Assembly (NCBI RefSeq): GCF_014218295.1
Contig: NZ_AP023287.1
Coordinates: 4,278,001-4,342,000 of the forward strand
Origin: Mycolicibacterium litorale
GTDB taxonomy: Bacteria; Actinomycetota; Actinomycetes; Mycobacteriales; Mycobacteriaceae
DNA: 64,000 nucleotides
Reading direction: 5' to 3'
The position numbers were made by a program, and so were the translations under genes. The notes under the pieces are model-generated. The model had not been told where the DNA came from. It saw only the letters and a list, made by a program, of their open reading frames with translations, and did no database searches. Positions 45,530-54,636 of the stretch are shown here, piece after piece. Each line of letters starts with the position of its first letter. The stretch's first letter is position 1.

Positions 45530-45548
45530 CCACCGAGCCCAACCCTTA

Positions 45549-46196
45549 CTACCCCACCAACGCCGCCGCCCGCAGCGACAGCACCAGAGCCGGGCGCGGA
45601 TACCGCAGCCGGGCGCACGCCTCCTCCGCCACCAGCTGCAACCGGTGCACCCCCGCCCGCAGCTCCTGCGGATCGGCGTCACCCCGCCCATACCCCGACA
45701 CGCACGCCCTCGTCAGGATCACCCCGTGCGTGCGCCGCAGCCGCGCCATCTGCTCGATCATCCCGCGCACCGCCTCCCCCGCCTCGGCGTCGTCAGCCAC
45801 GCAGCACCGCAACCCCACCACGTCGAGGCGATCCATCGACATCACCGACGCCGCCAACCGCTCACCCGTCCTCGCGGTGACGTCGACCACCACGCGGTGC
45901 GCCGACGCCGGCCGGCCCGCCAGCAACATCACCTCCGACCACCCGCCGATCACGAACCGCCCCACTCCGGCACTGACCGCCGCCTCGACCGTCTCGACGT
46001 CCCCGCACTGCGCCGCCACCCGCGCCGCAGGCAGCCCCGCACCCAACGCCAGCGACAGCTCCGACGCACTCGACACGTCGACGCCCAGCCCCCGCCGCCG
46101 CACCCACTCCGCCACCGGAGCCGTCGTCAACAACGACGCCGGAACGTGCAGCGGTGTCCCCCGTAACGCCCGGTGGCACACGGTGTGGCGCGGCAT
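45549..46196 (-). CDS. Degenerate PLP-decarboxylase-like (LysA-type N-terminal) protein
   Basis: A 215-residue protein starting MPRHTVCHRALRGTPLH. The segment VRRRGLGVDVSSASELSLAL and the following barrel strands (VGRFVIGGWSEVMLL, HRVVVDVTARTG, VVGLRCCVAD) match the TIM-barrel of diaminopimelate/ornithine decarboxylases. The PLP lysine region (usually AxKANP) reads HRALRGTP, and the C-terminal half of a normal 420-residue enzyme is missing. It probably does not bind PLP as a lysine adduct. It is divergent from kdpD. Confidence 0.6.
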   Translation of the reverse strand: MPRHTVCHRALRGTPLHVPASLLTTAPVAEWVRRRGLGVDVSSASELSLALGAGLPAARVAAQCGDVETVEAAVSAGVGRFVIGGWSEVMLLAGRPASAHRVVVDVTARTGERLAASVMSMDRLDVVGLRCCVADDAEAGEAVRGMIEQMARLRRTHGVILTRACVSGYGRGDADPQELRAGVHRLQLVAEEACARLRYPRPALVLSLRAAALVG

Positions 46197-46313
46197 GGCT
46201 TGCGAACGGCGAAATCGAATCATGTCCCCGATCGTGTCGGCGCCACCTCACACCAGGCTGTGCGAACGCTGGGACCCTCCGGCCAATGCGCACACCCGGT
46301 GGATGATGAACTC

Positions 46314-48824
46314 GTGACGGCGGCCAACGGTCCGAAACGCGGAGAGCTGCGCATCTACCTGGGTGCGGCTCCCGGCGTCGGCAAGACCTACGCGATGCTC
46401 GGCGAAGCGCACCGGCGGCTGGCGCGCGGCACCGACCTGGTGGCCGCCGTCGTGGAGACCCACGGCCGCGCGCAGACCGCCGAACTCCTCGAAGGCATCG
46501 AGGTCATCCCGCCGCGCTACCTCACCTACCGCGGCGGGCGGTTCCCCGAACTCGACGTCGACGCCGTGCTGGCCCGCCGCCCCGAAGTCGCCCTCGTCGA
46601 CGAACTCGCCCACACCAACGTCCCCGGCAGCCGCAACGCCAAACGCTGGCAGGACGTCGAAGAGCTGCTCGCCGCGGGCATCACCGTGATCTCGACGGTC
46701 AACGTCCAACACCTCGAAAGCCTCAACGACGTCGTCACCCAGATCACCGGCATCGAACAACTCGAGAAGGTCCCCGACGAGGTCGTCCGCTCCGCCGACC
46801 AGGTCGAGCTCGTCGACATCACGCCGGAAGCGCTGCGCCGCAGACTGTCTCACGGCAACGTCTACGCCCCCGAACGCATCGACGCGGCCCTGTCGAACTA
46901 CTTTCGGCGCGGCAACCTCACCGCGCTGCGCGAGCTCGCACTGCTGTGGCTGGCCGACCAGGTCGACGCCGCACTCGCGAAATACCGTGCCGACAACCGG
47001 ATCACCGACACCTGGGAGGCGCGCGAACGCGTCGTCGTCGCCGTCACCGGCGGACCCGAATCCGAGACGCTGGTGCGCCGCGCGTCGCGCATCGCCTCAA
47101 AGTCGAGTGCCGAACTGATGGTCGTGCACGTCGTGCGCGGCGACGGCCTCATCGGCGTCTCGGCACCCGAGATGGGCAAAGTACGCGAACTCGCCGCCAG
47201 CCTCGGCGCCACCCTCCACACCGTCACCGGCGACGACGTCCCGCAGGCGCTGCTCGATTTCGCGCGCGAACGCAACGCCACCCAGCTCGTGATAGGGACC
47301 TCCAGACGGTCCCGCTGGGCCCGCATCGTCGACGAGGGTATCGGCGCCGCAGTGGTCCAGCGGTCGGGGAAGATCGACGTCCACATGGTCACCCATGAAG
47401 AGGCGCACCGGACGTCGTCCACGAAACCCCGCTTCCGGCATGCCACATCGTGGCTCGCGGCGCTCGTCGTCCCCGCCGCGATCTGCGCGATGACCGTGCT
47501 GCTGCTCGACCCCCTGCTCGGCGTGGCGGGTGAGAGCGCGCTGTTCTTCGTCGGCGTCCTGCTCGTCGCACTGCTGGGCGGTGTCGCACCCGCGGCGCTG
47601 TCCGCCGTCCTGTCCGGCCTACTGCTCAACTACTTCCTCATCAGCCCTCGCCGCACGTTCACCATCGCCGAACCCGACAGCGCACTGACCATCGTCGTGT
47701 TGCTCGCGGTCGCCGTCGCGGTCGCCGCCCTGGTGGACAGCGCCGCCAACCGGCGCCGCGAAGCACGGCAAGCGTCGCGGGAAGCCGAACTGCTCGCCCT
47801 GTTCGCGGGATCCGTGCTGCGCGAAGCCGATCTGACCGCACTGCTCGAACGGGTCCGCGAGACCTACGGCCAGCGCGCCGTGAGCCTGCTGCGCGAGGAC
47901 ACGGGCATCGTGGCCTGTGTGGGCACCGATCCGTGCGTCGACACCGCCACCGCGGACACGGCCATCGAAGTCGGCGACGACGAGTTCTGGCTGCTGCTGG
48001 CCGGACGCCGACTCGCCGCGCGCGACCGGCGGGTGCTGTCGGCCGTCGCCGCGCAGGCCGCCGGGCTGGTCCGGCAGCGTGAACTCACCGAGGAAGCCGG
48101 CCGCGCCGAAGCCATCACCCGCGCCGATGAACTGCGCCGCTCGCTGCTGTCGGCGGTCAGCCACGACCTGCGCACCCCGCTGGCCGGGGCGAAGGCCGCG
48201 GTGTCGAGCCTGCGCGCCGACGACGTCGAGTTCTCCCCGGAGGACCGCGCGGAACTGCTCGCCACCGTCGAGGAATCCGTCGACCAGCTCACCGCGCTGG
48301 TCGCCAACCTGCTCGACTCCTCCCGCCTGGCCGCCGGCGTCGTGCACCCGCAGTTGCGTCCGGTATACCTGGAGGAGACGGTACAACGGGCCCTGCTCGG
48401 GATCAGCCGCGGCACAACGGGATCCGGTCAGGTGAAGCTCGACCGCGTGGAGGTCGACGTCGACAGCTGCGTGGTGGCCGCCGACAGCGGGCTGCTCGAA
48501 CGCGTCCTCGCCAACCTCATCGACAACGCCCTGCGTTACGCACCCGACGGCCCCGTCCGCGTCACCGCCGGACGCGTCGGGGACCGGGTGCTGATCGCCG
48601 TCGCCGACACCGGCCCCGGCATCCCTCCCGGCGCCCAGGACGCGGTGTTCGGCGCCTTCCAACGCCTCGGTGACCACGACACCACCAGCGGTGTGGGCCT
48701 TGGGCTCTCGGTGGCACGCGGATTCGTCGAGGCGATGGGCGGTACGGTCACCGCGGGCGACACCCCGGGAGGTGGCCTGACGGTCGAAATCGACCTTGCC
48801 GCACCGAAGGAGGCCGACGCATGA
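46314..48824 (+). CDS. kdpD: Sensor kinase KdpD
   Basis: An 836-residue potassium/turgor sensor. The N-terminal KdpD domain has Walker A (GAAPGVGKTYAMLGEAHRRL) and VDELAHTNVPGSRNAKRW. A Usp domain (residues about 240-365) is followed by four close transmembrane segments, a GAF-like region, HisKA with the His in LLSAVSHDLRTPLAGAKA, and HATPase (NLIDNALRYAPDGP, VADTGPGI, VGLGLSVARG). GTG at 46314 fits the family start. It overlaps kdpE by four bases. The kdpFABC pump genes are not in the window. Confidence 0.95.
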   Translation: MTAANGPKRGELRIYLGAAPGVGKTYAMLGEAHRRLARGTDLVAAVVETHGRAQTAELLEGIEVIPPRYLTYRGGRFPELDVDAVLARRPEVALVDELAHTNVPGSRNAKRWQDVEELLAAGITVISTVNVQHLESLNDVVTQITGIEQLEKVPDEVVRSADQVELVDITPEALRRRLSHGNVYAPERIDAALSNYFRRGNLTALRELALLWLADQVDAALAKYRADNRITDTWEARERVVVAVTGGPESETLVRRASRIASKSSAELMVVHVVRGDGLIGVSAPEMGKVRELAASLGATLHTVTGDDVPQALLDFARERNATQLVIGTSRRSRWARIVDEGIGAAVVQRSGKIDVHMVTHEEAHRTSSTKPRFRHATSWLAALVVPAAICAMTVLLLDPLLGVAGESALFFVGVLLVALLGGVAPAALSAVLSGLLLNYFLISPRRTFTIAEPDSALTIVVLLAVAVAVAALVDSAANRRREARQASREAELLALFAGSVLREADLTALLERVRETYGQRAVSLLREDTGIVACVGTDPCVDTATADTAIEVGDDEFWLLLAGRRLAARDRRVLSAVAAQAAGLVRQRELTEEAGRAEAITRADELRRSLLSAVSHDLRTPLAGAKAAVSSLRADDVEFSPEDRAELLATVEESVDQLTALVANLLDSSRLAAGVVHPQLRPVYLEETVQRALLGISRGTTGSGQVKLDRVEVDVDSCVVAADSGLLERVLANLIDNALRYAPDGPVRVTAGRVGDRVLIAVADTGPGIPPGAQDAVFGAFQRLGDHDTTSGVGLGLSVARGFVEAMGGTVTAGDTPGGGLTVEIDLAAPKEADA

Positions 48825-49537
48825 CGGTCGAGCGAGAAGCGAAGCGGGACCGCGCATCGATCAGGGTGCTGGTCGTCGACGACGAGCCGCAGATCCTGCG
48901 GGCGCTGCGGATCAACCTGAGCGTCCGCGGCTACGACGTGACCACCGCCGCCACCGGCGCCGAGGCGCTGCGGTCGGCCGCCGACCACAAACCCGACGTC
49001 ATCGTGCTCGACCTGGGCCTCCCCGACATGTCGGGTATCGAGGTGCTGGCCGGGTTGAGGGGCTGGCTGTCGGCGCCCGTCATCGTGCTGTCGGCGCGCA
49101 CCGACTCGGCCGACAAGGTAGAAGCGCTCGACGCCGGCGCCGACGACTACGTCACCAAACCCTTTGGCATGGACGAGTTCCTGGCCCGGCTGCGAGCTGC
49201 GGTGCGGCGCGCGACCGCCGCGTCCGACGGTGACGAACCCGTGGTGGTCACCCCGTCCTTCACCGTCGACCTGGCGGCGAAGAGGGTGACCAAGAACGGC
49301 GCGGAGGTCCATCTCACCCCCACCGAATGGGGCATGCTCGAGATGCTGGTCCGCCACCGCGGCAAACTCGTCGGCCGAGAGGAACTGCTCAAAGAGGTGT
49401 GGGGCCCCGGATACGCGAAGGAGACGCACTATCTGCGCGTCTACCTGGCCCAGTTGCGGCGCAAGCTCGAAGACGATCCGTCGCGGCCGGTGCATCTGCT
49501 CACCGAAGCCGGGATGGGCTACCGATTCCAGCAGTAG
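48821..49537 (+). CDS. kdpE: Response regulator KdpE
   Basis: A 238-residue OmpR-family regulator: acidic pair LVVDDEPQ, phospho-acceptor in VIVLDLGLPD, lysine in DDYVTKPFGM, then winged helix with LTPTEWGMLEMLVRH and VYLAQLRRKLEDDPSRP. ATG at 48821 overlaps the kdpD stop. In Mtb kdpE (Rv1027c) lies next to ppx2 (Rv1026); here the acyl-CoA synthetase to radical SAM block separates them. Confidence 0.96.
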   Translation: MTVEREAKRDRASIRVLVVDDEPQILRALRINLSVRGYDVTTAATGAEALRSAADHKPDVIVLDLGLPDMSGIEVLAGLRGWLSAPVIVLSARTDSADKVEALDAGADDYVTKPFGMDEFLARLRAAVRRATAASDGDEPVVVTPSFTVDLAAKRVTKNGAEVHLTPTEWGMLEMLVRHRGKLVGREELLKEVWGPGYAKETHYLRVYLAQLRRKLEDDPSRPVHLLTEAGMGYRFQQ

Positions 49538-49565
49538 CGTTCCCGGCCGGGTATAGCCTGCCGGT

Positions 49566-51443
49566 ATGAGCGGCTATCGTGACCTGTTCAGGGCCAGCAT
49601 CGACGAACCCGAGAAGTTCTGGGCGGACGCCGCCCGGGCCGTCACGTGGACCCGCGAACCCACCCGCATCCTCGATGACACGAACCCGCCGTTCTACCGC
49701 TGGTTCCCCGACGGGGAGCTCAACACCTGCGCCAACGCCCTGGACCGCCACGTCGACGACGGTCGCGGTGACCAGGCCGCGCTCGTCTACGACTCCCCCG
49801 TCACGAACACCAAGCGCACCTACACCTATCGCGAACTGCTCGACCAGACCGCCCGGGTCGCCGGCGCGCTACGCGGACTGGGTGTCGGGAAGGGTGACCG
49901 CGTGGTCATCTACCTGCCGATGGTGCCCGAGGCGCTGATCGCGATGCTGGCGTGCGCACGGCTCGGTGCGGTGCACTCCGTGGTGTTCGGCGGATTCGCC
50001 GCCCACGAACTCGCCGCCCGTATCGACGACGCCCGCCCGGCCGCGGTGGTGTCGGCCTCCTGCGGCGTCGAACCGACCCGCACCGTCGAATACAAGCCGA
50101 TGCTCGACGCCGCCCTCGACATGGCCGAACACAGCCCGGCCGCGTGCGTGATCCTGCAGCGCGACCACCACCGCTGCGAACTCACCGAGGGCCGCGACCA
50201 CGACTGGGCCGAGCTGATGGCGACCGCCGAACCCGTCGACCCGGTGCCGGTGGCCGCCACCGACCCGCTCTACGTCCTCTATACATCGGGCACCACCGGC
50301 AAACCGAAGGGCATCGTCCGCGACAACGGCGGACACGCGGTCGCGCTGCTGTGGAGCATGCGCCACATCTACGACACCCGACCCGGCGACGTGTACTGGG
50401 CCGCCTCCGACGTGGGGTGGGTGGTCGGCCACTCCTACATCGTCTACGCGCCGCTACTCCTCGGCGCGACAACCGTTCTCTACGAAGGCAAACCGGTCGG
50501 CACCCCCGACGCCGGCGCGTTCTGGCGGGTCGCCGCCGAGTACGGGGTCAAGGCGCTGTTCACCGCGCCGACGGCGATCCGCGCCATCAAGAAGGAAGAC
50601 CACCAGGGCCGCGAGCTCGCCCGCTACGACCTGTCGAAACTCGAATACCTCTTCCAGGCCGGCGAGCGGCTCGACCCGGACACCTACCAGTGGGCGTCGG
50701 ACAAGCTCGGCATCCCGATCATCGATCACTGGTGGCAGACCGAGACCGGATGGGCGATCGCCGCCGATCCGATGGGTATCGAACCGATGCCCGTCAAACC
50801 CGGCTCCGCGACGGTGCCCATGCCCGGTTACGACGTCCGCATCCTGCGCTCGGACGGCAGCGAATGCGCGCCGAACGAGGAGGGCGCGATCTGCGTGAAG
50901 TTGCCGCTGCCGCCCGGCACGCTGCCGACGCTGTGGGGTGACGACGACCGCTATGTCGCCTCCTACCTTCGCGCCTTTCCGGGGTACTACCTGACCGGGG
51001 ACGGCGGCTACGTCGACGAGGACGGCTACCTGTTTGTGATGGGCCGTACCGACGACGTCATCAACGTGGCCGGGCACCGGTTGTCGACGGGCTCGATCGA
51101 GGCGGTGCTGGCCGGGCATCCGGCGGTGGCCGAATGCGCCGTGATCGGGGTCGCCGACGAGATCAAGGGTCAGGTGCCCCGCGGATTCGTCGTGCTCAAG
51201 ACCGGCGCCGACGCCGAAGGACTCGAAGCGCAACTCGTCGCGGCCGTGCGCGACAACATCGGTGCGGTCGCGGCGCTCAAGCAGGTGGACGTGGTGCCGG
51301 CGCTGCCGAAGACCCGCTCCGGGAAGATCCTGCGCAAGACGATGCGCGGGATCGCCGAGGGGCGCGACGAACCGCTGCCCTCGACGATCGAGGACCCGTC
51401 GGTGCTCGACAAGCTGCAGCCGGTGTTGCGCTCGGGCGGCTGA
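49566..51443 (+). CDS. prpE: Propionyl-/acetyl-CoA synthetase
   Basis: A 625-residue AMP-forming acyl-CoA synthetase of the acetyl/propionyl group. The AMP-binding motif is LYTSGTTGKPKGIV, A5 is DHWWQTETGWAIA, and the hinge TGDGGYVDEDGYLFVMGRTDD and catalytic lysine near KTRSGKILRKTMR are all present. Length and N-terminus (YRDLFRASIDEPEKFWA) fit PrpE better than Acs. It provides propionyl-CoA or acetyl-CoA from the free acids. GC-rich, intact, 28 bases after kdpE. Confidence 0.92.
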   Translation: MSGYRDLFRASIDEPEKFWADAARAVTWTREPTRILDDTNPPFYRWFPDGELNTCANALDRHVDDGRGDQAALVYDSPVTNTKRTYTYRELLDQTARVAGALRGLGVGKGDRVVIYLPMVPEALIAMLACARLGAVHSVVFGGFAAHELAARIDDARPAAVVSASCGVEPTRTVEYKPMLDAALDMAEHSPAACVILQRDHHRCELTEGRDHDWAELMATAEPVDPVPVAATDPLYVLYTSGTTGKPKGIVRDNGGHAVALLWSMRHIYDTRPGDVYWAASDVGWVVGHSYIVYAPLLLGATTVLYEGKPVGTPDAGAFWRVAAEYGVKALFTAPTAIRAIKKEDHQGRELARYDLSKLEYLFQAGERLDPDTYQWASDKLGIPIIDHWWQTETGWAIAADPMGIEPMPVKPGSATVPMPGYDVRILRSDGSECAPNEEGAICVKLPLPPGTLPTLWGDDDRYVASYLRAFPGYYLTGDGGYVDEDGYLFVMGRTDDVINVAGHRLSTGSIEAVLAGHPAVAECAVIGVADEIKGQVPRGFVVLKTGADAEGLEAQLVAAVRDNIGAVAALKQVDVVPALPKTRSGKILRKTMRGIAEGRDEPLPSTIEDPSVLDKLQPVLRSGG

Positions 51444-51462
51444 GCGCGAACCGGGTGGATCC

Positions 51463-51606
51463 ATGCGCCCCGGCAACGGCCGCACCGACTGGATCCCGCC
51501 CCCGGATTCCGACACCGGCCAACCCCGGACGGATAACTACTTCCGCCCACAGCGCTCCCCGACAGCCGGCGCCGGTGCGGCGATCAACCCGATTAACCGT
51601 GCTTGA
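51463..51606 (+). CDS. Possible 47-residue hypothetical protein
   Basis: An open frame beginning MRPGNGRTDWIPPPDSD, hydrophilic and proline-rich, with GTGGAT in front. It lies between the synthetase and the SigF-like promoter. No family is recognised and it may not be expressed. Confidence 0.3.
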   Translation: MRPGNGRTDWIPPPDSDTGQPRTDNYFRPQRSPTAGAGAAINPINRA

Positions 51607-51639
51607 CCTGGATAGATCCGGCCGGGTGTATAAGCGACC

Positions 51640-51663
51640 GTTTGCACCGGCCGGGTCCGGGTA
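51640..51663 (+). promoter_or_regulatory. SigF-type promoter, GTTT-N15-GGGTA
   Basis: GTTT at 51640-51643 and GGGTA at 51659-51663 are 15 bases apart, matching the mycobacterial SigF consensus. It lies 36 bases before the ATG of the DUF4383 gene. SigF drives stationary-phase and stress genes. Confidence 0.6.
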
Positions 51664-51698
51664 CGTGTGCCGTCGTCCACCCAGGAAAAGGAGTGACC

Positions 51699-52181
51699 AT
51701 GGCATACAACGATCCGGCGCGAACCGGTGGAGCACTCGGGAGGTACCCGACCACGCTGCAGAAGGCTGCGGCCGCGGTAGGCGTCGTGTTCCTCCTCGTC
51801 GGCATCCTCGGCTTCATTCCGGGGATCACGACGAACTACGACACGATGACGTTCGCCGGCCACCATTCCGAGGCGGCCCTGCTCGGCATCTTCAACGTCT
51901 CGATCCTGCACAACCTGGTGCATCTGCTGTTCGGCGTCGCCGGAATCCTGATGGGGCGCACGTGGAACGGCGCGCGCACCTACCTCATCGGCGGCGGTGT
52001 CATCTACCTCGTGCTGTTCATCTACGGCATGTTGATCGACCACCACAGCAGCGCCAACTTCGTCCCGGTCAACGACGCCGACAACTGGCTGCACCTCGTG
52101 CTGGCCATCGGCATGATCGGTCTCGGTGTCGCGCTCAGCCGTCGGCGCGACGCAGTCCACACGCCACCCGCCACCCGCTGA
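51699..52181 (+). CDS. DUF4383 membrane protein, copy 1
   Basis: A 160-residue protein with four transmembrane segments. Family landmarks are LGFIPGITTNYD, LHNLVHLLFGVAGI and DNWLHLVLAIGMI. AAAAGGAG precedes the ATG. A SigF-like promoter lies just upstream. Function unknown; such proteins are often stress-induced in mycobacteria. Confidence 0.9.
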   Translation: MAYNDPARTGGALGRYPTTLQKAAAAVGVVFLLVGILGFIPGITTNYDTMTFAGHHSEAALLGIFNVSILHNLVHLLFGVAGILMGRTWNGARTYLIGGGVIYLVLFIYGMLIDHHSSANFVPVNDADNWLHLVLAIGMIGLGVALSRRRDAVHTPPATR

Positions 52182-52263
52182 CCCTGAGCGGTACCCGGGC
52201 GGACCCGATTGAACGGCGGGCCGCCCGGGTATTGCGTCTGTGCAGGTCAAAGGGAGGCGAGCG

Positions 52264-52743
52264 ATGGCGAAGAGACCCACGTTGATGGCCGTCCAAGGTG
52301 CGGCGCTGATTGTCGGAACCGGCTACCTTCTCCTCGGCGCCCTCGGCTTCCTGCCGGGCGTCACCACGAACCACGACGCGCTCCAGTGGGCCGGCCACGA
52401 CTCCGACGCGCTGCTGTTCGGCGTGTTCGCCGTCTCCGGGCTGCACAACACCGTTCATCTGCTGCTGGGGGCGGCCGGCATGTTCTGTGCGCGCACCTAT
52501 GCCGCGTCGCGGGCCTACCTGCTCGCAGGCGGCGTCACGTTGCTCGGGTTGTGGATCTACCGGGCGGCCTCCGGACACAGCGCGATCGCCGAGGTCTTCC
52601 CGCTCAACCGGGCCGACAACTGGCTGCACTTCGCGCTCGGTGTGGTGATGATCGTGTTGGCTCTGACCCTTGCCGCCCAGCATGATCCGACCAAACCCCG
52701 GTCGCGGGCACGCGCGCGGTCACGCGCCAGGTCCGGCGCGTAG
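52264..52743 (+). CDS. DUF4383 membrane protein, copy 2
   Basis: A 159-residue tandem paralogue of the gene before it, with LGFLPGVTTNHD, LHNTVHLLLGAAGM and DNWLHFALGVVMIV and an Arg-rich tail. GGGAGGCGAG precedes the ATG at 52264. Its stop is directly followed by the start of the ZIP-like gene. A GGGTAT at about 52227 could be a second SigF -10, but the -35 is poor. Confidence 0.9.
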   Translation: MAKRPTLMAVQGAALIVGTGYLLLGALGFLPGVTTNHDALQWAGHDSDALLFGVFAVSGLHNTVHLLLGAAGMFCARTYAASRAYLLAGGVTLLGLWIYRAASGHSAIAEVFPLNRADNWLHFALGVVMIVLALTLAAQHDPTKPRSRARARSRARSGA

Positions 52744-53448
52744 GTGCTCGGCGCGCTCCTGTGGGGGCTGGTCGCCGCCTCCTCACTGATCATCGGCGCG
52801 CTGGCGGGCGTCGCACGCTCATGGAACCGCCGCCTCATCGGCCTGGTGCTGGGTTTCGGCGCAGGCGCACTGGTCGCCAGCATCTCCTTCGAACTGGCCG
52901 AGGAGGGCTTCCGCGTCGGTGGCGCCTTACCGGTGTCCCTCGGTCTGGCCCTCGGTGCGGTGACCTTCTACATCGCCGACCACCTGGTCGACCGGCTCGG
53001 CAGCGGCAACAGGCAGGCCGCCGGCACACCGCTGTTGCTCGGCGCGCTGCTCGACGGCATCCCCGAGCAGGCGGTGCTCGGGATCGGACTCGCCGGGGGC
53101 GGCGCCGTGAGTCCGGCGCTGCTCACGGCGATCTTCGTCTCCAACCTCCCCGAGGCCATCGGATCGGCCAGCGACCTGCGCGGCGCCGGACACCCGACGA
53201 AGCGGATCGTGCTGGGCTGGACGGCCATCGCCGCCCTGTGCGCGGCCGCCACGGTCGGCGGCTACCAGTTGCAGGAGATCGCGGGCGCGCCGCTGCAGGG
53301 CGGCATCGACGGTTTCGCGGCCGGCGCGCTTCTCGTCATGCTCGTCGGGTCCATGATCCCCGAGGCCACCGAGAAGGCCGGCGAGCGCGCCGGGCTGGCG
53401 GCCGTCCTCGGCTTCGCATTGGCCGCGGGCCTGTCCCTGGCGTCGTGA
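52744..53448 (+). CDS. ZIP-family-like metal permease
   Basis: A 234-residue membrane protein with about eight hydrophobic segments and ZIP-like helix motifs (GFGAGALVASISFELAEEG, LGALLDGIPEQAVLGIGL, IFVSNLPEAIGSA). The usual His of ZIP helices IV/V is mostly replaced by Gly/Pro/Glu, so metal transport is uncertain. GTG start immediately follows the DUF4383 stop, indicating one transcript. Confidence 0.7.
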   Translation: MLGALLWGLVAASSLIIGALAGVARSWNRRLIGLVLGFGAGALVASISFELAEEGFRVGGALPVSLGLALGAVTFYIADHLVDRLGSGNRQAAGTPLLLGALLDGIPEQAVLGIGLAGGGAVSPALLTAIFVSNLPEAIGSASDLRGAGHPTKRIVLGWTAIAALCAAATVGGYQLQEIAGAPLQGGIDGFAAGALLVMLVGSMIPEATEKAGERAGLAAVLGFALAAGLSLAS

Positions 53449-53488
53449 GCCGTTGCGGACCCGGTGAGCGGGCCGCTACATTCCGCCG

Positions 53489-54274
53489 ATGACCCCCGAG
53501 TGGCACCTCGGCCCCGTCGCGGTGCCGGTGCACGGCGTCTTCGTGGGCCTCGGGGTGCTCGCGGCGCTCGTCGTGTTCGTCGCCGAGGCCCGGCGACGGG
53601 GTGCGGTCAACGAGCAATCCGTCGTGGCCGCGGCGGGCGCCCTCGTCGGCGGCGCGATCGGTATGCGGCTCTCGGGCTGGGCCCGCCACCTCGACCTGAC
53701 CAGCAACCCCAGCCTCGCCGAGGCATGGCAGTCCGGGTCGCGCAGCATCCTCGGTGGCCTCCTCGGCGCCTACCTCGGCGTCCTGGTCGCCAAACGGATC
53801 GGCGGCTACCGCGGCAAGACCGGCGATCTGTTCGCGCCCGCCGTCGCGCTGGGAATCGCCGTCGGCCGCATCGGCTGCCACCTCACCGAGGCGCCCGGAC
53901 GGCCCACCGCGCTGCCCTGGGGTGTCCACGCGCCGGCCAGCACGCCGGAGTGCCAGGGATGTCTCGCCGGACAGGCCATGCATCCGTCCTTCCTCTACGA
54001 GATCGCCTTCCAGCTCGCCGCTTTCGTGATCCTGCTGTGGCTGCGCGACCGTATCCACCGCCCCGGTGAGCTGTTCGTGCTCTACATCGCCGGATACGCC
54101 GCCTTCCGCTTCCTCGTCGAATTCACCCGCGCCAACGAGACCGTCTGGCTCGATCTGACACGGCCGCAATGGTTCCTGCTGCCGTCGCTGCTCCTCATCG
54201 GGATTCGACTGTGGTACGGCCACCGGCGCGGTTACTATCGCTCCGCAGCCCACCAGCAGGAAGCGCGTGCATGA
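53489..54274 (+). CDS. Lgt-family (prolipoprotein diacylglyceryl transferase) paralogue
   Basis: A 261-residue protein with about seven transmembrane segments. Lgt landmarks: ILGGLLGAYLGVLVAKR, GRIGCHLTEAPGRPT, AMHPSFLYEIAFQ with the HPSxLYE motif, and FRFLVEFTRANE. Lgt transfers diacylglyceryl from phosphatidylglycerol to a cysteine. This copy is separate from the usual trp-linked lgt and is coupled (ATGA) to a small membrane protein and a radical SAM gene, so it may act on a different acceptor or on a lipid. Confidence 0.85.
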   Translation: MTPEWHLGPVAVPVHGVFVGLGVLAALVVFVAEARRRGAVNEQSVVAAAGALVGGAIGMRLSGWARHLDLTSNPSLAEAWQSGSRSILGGLLGAYLGVLVAKRIGGYRGKTGDLFAPAVALGIAVGRIGCHLTEAPGRPTALPWGVHAPASTPECQGCLAGQAMHPSFLYEIAFQLAAFVILLWLRDRIHRPGELFVLYIAGYAAFRFLVEFTRANETVWLDLTRPQWFLLPSLLLIGIRLWYGHRRGYYRSAAHQQEARA

Positions 54275-54636
54275 CCACTCCGCCAGGTCCGCCGTATCCC
54301 GGCGGCTACGGCTATCCTCCGCCGCCGCCCCCACCGCGGAAGATCTCGATCGGCATGGTCTTCGTCGGAGCGCCGATCTACATCGCGCTCAACTGTCTGC
54401 TCGGGTTCGTGGCCTTCATCATCGCCGGATCCTCGACCGATTCGGCGAACGTGATCCTCGGGGCGGCCGCGGTCATGTTGGCGCTCATCGCCTTCGGCGG
54501 CGGGGCGGCGCTGCTCGCGGTGCGCAACCCGCAGGCCAAGGGCATCGGCCTCGGATTCATGGTCGGCTGGGCGTTGACGTCTCTGGTCACGGTCGGGTTC
54601 TGCACCGGCATCAACCCGGCGCTGTACTCGATATGA
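54271..54636 (+). CDS. Small three-helix membrane protein of the Lgt/radical SAM operon
   Basis: A 121-residue protein with a Pro/Tyr/Gly-rich cytoplasmic tail (MTTPPGPPYPGGYGYPP) and three hydrophobic segments (residues about 29-52, 62-82, 92-112). ATG overlaps the Lgt stop and its own stop overlaps the next ATG, both ATGA. Not recognised beyond the general Pro-rich-tailed actinobacterial membrane protein type. Confidence 0.8.
   Translation: MTTPPGPPYPGGYGYPPPPPPPRKISIGMVFVGAPIYIALNCLLGFVAFIIAGSSTDSANVILGAAAVMLALIAFGGGAALLAVRNPQAKGIGLGFMVGWALTSLVTVGFCTGINPALYSI

Noticed and set aside
47619..48857. A 412-codon minus-strand open frame opposite kdpD
   Set aside because: Antisense shadow of the kinase domains; no motif or ribosome-binding site.
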